A model generated the notes under the pieces. The model saw only the letters and a program-made list of their open reading frames with translations. It was not told where the DNA came from and did no database searches. A DNA stretch of 6,366 bases from Desulfovibrio sp. (lineage in GTDB: Bacteria > Desulfobacterota > Desulfovibrionia > Desulfovibrionales > Desulfovibrionaceae): contig DONZ01000084.1 of assembly GCA_003512875.1 (NCBI GenBank), positions 1 to 6,366 of the forward strand, read 5' to 3'. This document shows positions 1 through 6,366 of this stretch, piece by piece. The first letter of the stretch is position 1. The number at the start of each line of letters is the position of its first letter. The position numbers were made by a program, and so were the translations under genes.

Positions 1-33
1 CCCGATACGTTTCATGAAGATCGGGCTTTTTGC
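1..33 (+). terminator. Intrinsic terminator at left edge, possibly bidirectional
   Basis: CCCGAT at 1-6 is the exact inverse complement of ATCGGG at 20-25, with a 13-base loop, and the right arm is followed by CTTTTT and a T-rich stretch. This is the form of a Rho-independent terminator for a plus-strand gene ending left of the window. The stem probably extends past the left edge, so its full length cannot be seen. Read on the minus strand, the hairpin is preceded by an A-run and could also stop transcripts leaving the gene at 87-884. Such shared terminators are common between convergent genes. That second role is inference. Confidence 0.7.
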
Positions 34-46
34 TTTTAATATAACA

Positions 47-76
47 AGTTAATTATAAAAATTAACTGGTTAATTT
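47..76. repeat. A/T-rich three-arm inverted repeat after the S26-like gene
   Basis: AGTTAATT (47-54) and AATTAACT (60-67) form a perfect 8-base inverted repeat with a 5-base loop. The second arm can instead pair with GTTAATTT (69-76), as part of the 16-base inverted repeat 59-66/69-76 with a two-base centre. The two pairings exclude each other. On the minus strand the element follows the stop codon of the S26-like gene and includes a short T-run, so it may be a weak terminator or a mRNA 3'-end structure. The stems are nearly all A/T and would be weak, and chance in an A/T-rich spacer is a real alternative. Confidence 0.3.
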
Positions 77-86
77 AAAAATGATT

Positions 87-884
87 TTATCTTGCGACAG
101 TGGCGAAGACCAGCCGTTTTCCTATGTTTTTCAAGGAAGTGCTGTAAAGGACGAACAGGGCTTTTCCTTTTATCCGGTGGGCGGTCAGGAATGTAAGGGT
201 TTTTGTGTCTTGGGTTTCAAACTGTTCATCTTCTTTCACATGAATATCTTTTTCCTTATCATGTTCAATAAGCAGCAAGTTGTCGGGAACAATGAATTTT
301 TTAATAGGGAATGAGGCGATTTTAGCCAGTTCGTTCCCGTTTCTGTATAAAATACCGTCATTAAATTCCAAAACATCGCCTGCAACGGCTTTGACAACCC
401 CCAAGCGTTCCTCGAAATTATCCGTGTAAAAAATGACGGAATCGTTGTAATGGTGTCCGATAAGGGGAATTTTTTCTTGAACGACAACGATATCGTTTTC
501 GCCCACATGGGCAAAATCCTGCTGCACTTTGTAAAATTTTACCGGAGTATTGAAAATCAGAAAAATTGTTGAGAGCATGAAAACAAGAAAGAAAAACATT
601 TCTGAAGCCATATTCTGCACCATGATTTCTTTTTTGGGTTTTCTCGCTTCCAACAAGCCTATGGTGAGTCCGTAAAGAAGGGCGATGGCGTGAACAATGA
701 TATAGAGGTAGAGGGTGAGGATGATGAAGCGGACAGGCATGAATGCAAGGAAAAAAGCGTAAAACACAAGTAAAAATCCGATGAGGAGAGCATGTTTGGC
801 TTTTCCTACACATAATAATGAAGCTCCGGGCCAACATAAACCGAGCAAAAAAGCCCAAATCGTGCTAAGCTGTCGTTCCTGCAT
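87..884 (-). CDS. Membrane-anchored signal peptidase I-like (S26) protein, probably inactive
   Basis: The protein has 265 residues. The N-terminal part has about four hydrophobic segments (roughly 8-27, 31-49, 51-78 and 96-111). A W-P-G ... G-K-x-x-H-A-L pattern at 18-32 recalls the small multi-pass domain fused in front of some signal peptidases I. Residues 113-255 follow the signal peptidase I order: a short strand with G-E-N-D-I-V-V-V (128-135), then V-K-A-V-A-G-D with F-N-D-G-x-L-Y-x-N-G (164-183), a V-P-D-N-L-L-L-I strand (199-206), and a closing I-K-G-K-A-L-F-V-L-Y-S (238-248). In active enzymes these places carry the Ser-Met pair, the catalytic Lys before the G-D and a G-D-N box. Here I find no serine at the first site, glycine where the lysine aligns, and E-H-D-K in place of G-D-N. 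Protease activity is therefore doubtful and its role is unknown. The ATG at 884 is supported by TAGGAG five bases upstream, which includes the stop codon of the serine acetyltransferase gene, so the two are probably co-translated. A highly diverged active peptidase cannot be excluded. Confidence 0.75.
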   Translation of the reverse strand: MQERQLSTIWAFLLGLCWPGASLLCVGKAKHALLIGFLLVFYAFFLAFMPVRFIILTLYLYIIVHAIALLYGLTIGLLEARKPKKEIMVQNMASEMFFFLVFMLSTIFLIFNTPVKFYKVQQDFAHVGENDIVVVQEKIPLIGHHYNDSVIFYTDNFEERLGVVKAVAGDVLEFNDGILYRNGNELAKIASFPIKKFIVPDNLLLIEHDKEKDIHVKEDEQFETQDTKTLTFLTAHRIKGKALFVLYSTSLKNIGKRLVFATVAR

Positions 885-889
885 GAAAA

Positions 890-895
890 CTCCTA
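890..895 (-). promoter_or_regulatory. Ribosome binding site overlapping an upstream stop codon
   Basis: On the minus strand the TAG stop of the serine acetyltransferase gene (895-893) forms the first three bases of TAGGAG, followed by five bases (TTTTC) and the ATG at 884. The ribosome ending one gene therefore sits on the initiation site of the next. This supports the chosen start and suggests translational coupling. Confidence 0.75.
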
Positions 896-1828
896 GGCAT
901 GTCCTTTTAACGGTTCGCCTTCTTTTGCTTTTGAGCCGTGGCTCTGCACTATTTTTTCACCGGCAGCCACGCTTTTGGTGAGCCATACGTTACCGCCGAT
1001 AACAGCGCCCTCGCCGATGGTGATGCGTCCTAAAATGGAAGCGCCGGCATAAACGGTCACATTGTTTTCCAAAATCGGGTGGCGGGCTATTCCTTTAACC
1101 AGCGTGCCGTCATCTGCTTTGTCAAAGGAAAAAGCGCCCAATGTCACACCTTGGTAAATACGGCAGTTAGAACCTATGATACAGGTTTCGCCGATAACGA
1201 CGCCGGTGCCGTGGTCGATAAAGAAACGTTCGCCTATGCTCGCTCCGGGGTGAATATCAATTCCGGTATGGGAATGCGCCATTTCGGAAATCATTCTCGG
1301 AATAATGGGTACATTCAGCTTATACAGCTCGTGGGCGATACGGTGATGGGTCATGACAAGCATTGACGGATAGCAGAAAATAGTTTCTCCGGGGCTTACC
1401 GCTGCGGGGTCGCCCTCATAGGCGGCTTGCGCGTCCAGAGCGAGCAGGCGGCGGATTTCAGGCAATTTTTCCATAAATTGCATGGCGATTTCTGCGGAGG
1501 CCTTTTCACAGCCTCTTTTGTCTTTGGAATAATCGGCGCAAGCGAAACAGCCGCCGCGGCGTATTTGTTCCGTAAGAAGCCGGTAGGTGCTGTCAAGACT
1601 TGCCGTGATATGGTAGCCGAGTGATTCGATATGGACTTGCGATGGTCCAAAATATCCCGGAAAAACAATAGCTTTAATGCGGCTTACAATTTCTTTTAAT
1701 GCTTCATGAGAGGGCATGGGATGTTCACATTCTCCGCAATGGAGCACGTTTTTCAGTGAATCCATGTCACAGAGTTTTTGCGCGATAGTATCAATCTTTG
1801 CTATTCTTGTAGCTTTTATGGGTTCCAT
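893..1828 (-). CDS. cysE: Serine O-acetyltransferase (EpsC/CysE type)
   Basis: It transfers an acetyl group from acetyl-CoA to L-serine, giving O-acetylserine for cysteine synthesis in the cytoplasm. The protein has 311 residues. Residues 1-150 are mostly helical. The signature runs S-E-M-A-H-S-H-T-G-I-D-I-H-P-G-A (181-196) into F-F-I-D-H-G-T-G-V-V-I-G-E-T (202-215). H206 matches the catalytic histidine of E. coli CysE and D191 its aspartate partner, with the same 15-residue spacing. Hexapeptide-repeat beta-helix turns follow (about 188-290), including N-x-x-V-Y-A-G-A-S-I-L-G and G-A-V-I-G-G-N-V-W. It is longer than CysE of about 270 residues because of the N-terminal part, which carries Cys31, Cys34, Cys94, Cys97 and Cys107. 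The start at 1828 is preceded by AAGGAA seven bases upstream; the open frame continues upstream to 2014 but that part runs into the flavoprotein gene and is not family-like. The S26-like gene starts 8 bases after the stop. Confidence 0.95.
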   Translation of the reverse strand: MEPIKATRIAKIDTIAQKLCDMDSLKNVLHCGECEHPMPSHEALKEIVSRIKAIVFPGYFGPSQVHIESLGYHITASLDSTYRLLTEQIRRGGCFACADYSKDKRGCEKASAEIAMQFMEKLPEIRRLLALDAQAAYEGDPAAVSPGETIFCYPSMLVMTHHRIAHELYKLNVPIIPRMISEMAHSHTGIDIHPGASIGERFFIDHGTGVVIGETCIIGSNCRIYQGVTLGAFSFDKADDGTLVKGIARHPILENNVTVYAGASILGRITIGEGAVIGGNVWLTKSVAAGEKIVQSHGSKAKEGEPLKGHA

Positions 1829-1856
1829 ATGGTATTTCCTTAAAAAGAATATGATC

Positions 1857-1885
1857 AGATTAAAATATTTTATAAAAAAAAGCAA
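1857..1885 (-). promoter_or_regulatory. Possible promoter for the serine acetyltransferase gene
   Basis: On the minus strand TTGCTT (1885-1880) is followed, after 17 bases, by TAATCT (1862-1857) within a very A/T-rich stretch. The -35 match is fair and the -10 match is poor. The stronger argument is context: the terminator just upstream implies that the next gene needs its own promoter. Other -10-like hexamers in the same A/T-rich stretch are possible, so the exact site is uncertain. Confidence 0.25.
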
Positions 1886-1889
1886 GAAA

Positions 1890-1904
<15 letters not shown>
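1874..1904 (-). terminator. Intrinsic terminator overlapping the flavoprotein stop codon
   Basis: On the minus strand the last codons of the flavoprotein gene contain GCAAG (1904-1900), which pairs with CTTGC (1886-1882). An alternative pairing of AAGCAA with TTGCTT (1902-1897 with 1885-1880) is also possible. Eight T's (1881-1874) follow immediately. The TGA stop (1892-1890) lies in the loop or upper stem. This is the layout of a Rho-independent terminator, but the stem is short and could be bulged, and a translating ribosome at the stop codon would cover part of it. Partial read-through into the serine acetyltransferase gene is plausible. Confidence 0.55.
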
Positions 1905-4831
<2,927 letters not shown>

Positions 4832-4864
4832 GGAAAAAGCCTCACAAAACTGCAAGGCTTTTCC
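4832..4864 (-). terminator. Intrinsic terminator after infB
   Basis: On the minus strand GGAAAAGCCT (4864-4855) pairs with AGGCTTTTTCC (4842-4832) across a 12-base loop, with one extra T in the right arm. The A-run, G/C core and T-run arrangement is that of a Rho-independent terminator, about 20 bases past the infB stop codon. The near symmetry would let it work in both directions, though no plus-strand gene here needs it. It is the strongest terminator in the window. Confidence 0.8.
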
Positions 4865-4884
4865 GTTGGTTATTGAGAAAGGTT

Positions 4885-6366
4885 TTAGTCAAGGGTCGCG
4901 GCTTCTTCAATCATTTCAAAACATTCCAGAACATCAGCTGTTTTGATGTCATTGAAGTTTTCAAGACCGATACCGCATTCAAAACCTTTGGCGACTTCTT
5001 TCACGTCGTCTTTCACGCGGCGGAGCGAAGCGATTTTACCTGTGTAAACAACAACGCCGTCACGCAGAAGCCTGATGCCGCCGTTGCGCTGCATTTTGCC
5101 GTCCGTGACCATGCAGCCGGCGATGACGCCGATTTTCGGCACACTGAATGTTTGGCGGATTTCCGCTTGTCCCAAGTAAACTTCTTTGCTTACAGGCGCG
5201 AGCATGCCCGCCATGGCGCTTTTGATTTCTTCCACAAGCTTGTAAATGATATCGTAGAAACGAATATCGACGCCTTCCCGTTCCGCAACTTCTTTCACTT
5301 TCGCAGTCGGGCGGACGTTAAAGCCTAAAATAATGGCATGGGAAGCCGCCGCAAGCATGATGTCCGTTTCCGTGATAGCTCCTGCGCCGCTATGGATGAC
5401 GGAAATGCGGACTTTGTCCGTGCCCAGTTTGACAAGCGCGTCGGTAATGGCTTCAAGAGAGCCTTGAACGTCGGCTTTGAGGACAAGATTAAGAACCTTC
5501 GCTTCACTGTCGTTCGGCGTGCTTGCAAGGAACGTTTCAAGGGTAACGCGTGATTGTTTCGCAAGTTCTTTTTCGCGTTGTTTGATAGCACGGGATTCCG
5601 CAATACGGCGGGCGGCTTTTTCATCAGCCAGGCAAATAAATTCCTCGCCTGCTTCCGGCACGCCGTCAAAACCTTGAATTTCAACAGGAATGGATGGTCC
5701 TGCTTCTTTCACCTTTTTGCCCTGATCGTTGAAAAACGCACGCACACGACCGGCAAAAACGCCGCAGACAAAAGCATCGCCTTGTTTGAGCGTTCCTTCT
5801 TGGATAAGAACCGTCGCCACAGGACCGCGTCCTTTGTCAAGTTTCGCTTCGACAACACGACCGCGGGCTGGTTTATTCGGATTTGCTTTCAATTCCAAAA
5901 TTTCCGCTTGCAGGGCGATAAGTTCCAAGAGTTCGTCAAGTCCTTGTCCTGTTTTTGCGGAAACATAGCCGACAACGGTATCGCCGCCCCATGTTTCTGC
6001 CTGCAGTCCGAGAGAGGCGAGTTCCTGCAGCACTCTGTCGGGATTTGCGGATTCCTTGTCAATTTTGTTTACGGCGACGAGAATGGGAACGCCGGCCGCT
6101 TTTGAGTGGTTTATGGCTTCGCGGGTTTGTTCCATAACGCCGTCATCCGCTGCGACAACAAGGACGACAAGGTCGGTGACTTGCGCCCCGCGCGCACGCA
6201 TGGCTGTGAACGCTTCGTGTCCCGGAGTATCTAAAAACACAATGTCTCCGCGTTTGGTTTTTACATGGTATGCGCCGATATGCTGGGTTATGCCGCCTGC
6301 TTCGCCGCTGGTGACGCTGGTTTTGCGGATGGCGTCAAGCAGGGAGGTCTTGCCGTGGTCGACGTG
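4885..6366 (-). CDS. infB: Translation initiation factor IF-2, C-terminal part
   Basis: IF-2 is the GTPase that brings initiator fMet-tRNA to the small ribosomal subunit and promotes subunit joining. The right edge cuts the gene exactly at the G1 loop, so 493 residues are visible. The first are H-V-D-H-G-K-T, then [10 protein letters not shown] (switch I, 24-33), D-T-P-G-H-E (G3, 46-51), N-K-I-D (G4, 100-103) and S-A-K (G5, 136-138). A beta-barrel domain II (about 165-250) follows, then the [11 protein letters not shown] domain III (296-306). The C-terminal tRNA-binding barrel (about 395-490) ends with [10 protein letters not shown] and the usual acidic tail. All GTPase motifs in view are intact. 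The N-terminal domains and true start lie to the right; the GTG at 6240 is an internal valine, not the start. The gene is followed by a terminator and not by the frequent neighbour rbfA. Confidence 0.97.
   Translation of the reverse strand, partial: HVDHGKTSLLDAIRKTSVTSGEAGGITQHIGAYHVKTKRGDIVFLDTPGHEAFTAMRARGAQVTDLVVLVVAADDGVMEQTREAINHSKAAGVPILVAVNKIDKESANPDRVLQELASLGLQAETWGGDTVVGYVSAKTGQGLDELLELIALQAEILELKANPNKPARGRVVEAKLDKGRGPVATVLIQEGTLKQGDAFVCGVFAGRVRAFFNDQGKKVKEAGPSIPVEIQGFDGVPEAGEEFICLADEKAARRIAESRAIKQREKELAKQSRVTLETFLASTPNDSEAKVLNLVLKADVQGSLEAITDALVKLGTDKVRISVIHSGAGAITETDIMLAAASHAIILGFNVRPTAKVKEVAEREGVDIRFYDIIYKLVEEIKSAMAGMLAPVSKEVYLGQAEIRQTFSVPKIGVIAGCMVTDGKMQRNGGIRLLRDGVVVYTGKIASLRRVKDDVKEVAKGFECGIGLENFNDIKTADVLECFEMIEEAATLD

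Noticed and set aside
5554..6105. Open plus-strand frame of 183 codons opposite infB
   Set aside because: It lies wholly antisense to the conserved IF-2 G domain and domain II, resembles no known protein, and is an effect of codon bias on the opposite strand.
6238..6240. GTG as a possible start codon of infB
   Set aside because: The frame stays open to the right edge and upstream codons encode the conserved G1 and switch I motifs, so this is an internal valine.

Overview
The window is a compact bacterial chromosomal segment. All five recognisable genes lie on the minus strand, so transcription runs right to left. From right to left they are: the C-terminal 493 residues of translation initiation factor IF-2 (infB, cut by the right edge), a two-domain CgeB-like glycosyltransferase, a HI0933/YhiN-type flavoprotein, a serine O-acetyltransferase, and a membrane protein with a signal-peptidase-I-like (S26) domain. 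The serine acetyltransferase architecture (long N-terminal region plus EpsC-type left-handed beta-helix), the DUF3880-type glycosyltransferase and the moderate, A/T-leaning base composition fit a member of the Desulfovibrionaceae or a related sulfate-reducer lineage. That placement rests on remembered family resemblance, not on a search.

Layout: positions 1-25 hold a terminator hairpin that serves a plus-strand gene off the left edge and may also stop leftward transcription. Positions 40-86 are A/T-rich with three mutually complementary arms. 87-884 is the S26-like gene, and 893-1828 is the serine acetyltransferase. These two are tightly coupled: the stop codon of the upstream gene is part of the ribosome binding site of the downstream one. 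1829-1889 is a short A/T-rich gap with the T-tract of a terminator and perhaps a promoter. 1890-3098 (flavoprotein) and 3079-4782 (glycosyltransferase) overlap by 20 bases and form a second transcription unit. 4783-4884 holds a good intrinsic terminator directly after infB, and 4885-6366 is infB.

The window therefore looks like three successive co-directional units: infB; glycosyltransferase-flavoprotein; serine acetyltransferase-S26-like protein. The genes are not an obvious single pathway. Translation initiation, glycosylation, flavin redox chemistry and cysteine biosynthesis are mostly housekeeping or common accessory functions. The most unusual item is the S26-like protein, which keeps the overall fold signature of signal peptidase I behind a multi-pass membrane domain but appears to have lost the catalytic serine, the catalytic lysine and the GDN box. 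I see no CRISPR array, insertion sequence, tRNA, rRNA or defence system, and no evidence for a large undescribed system.
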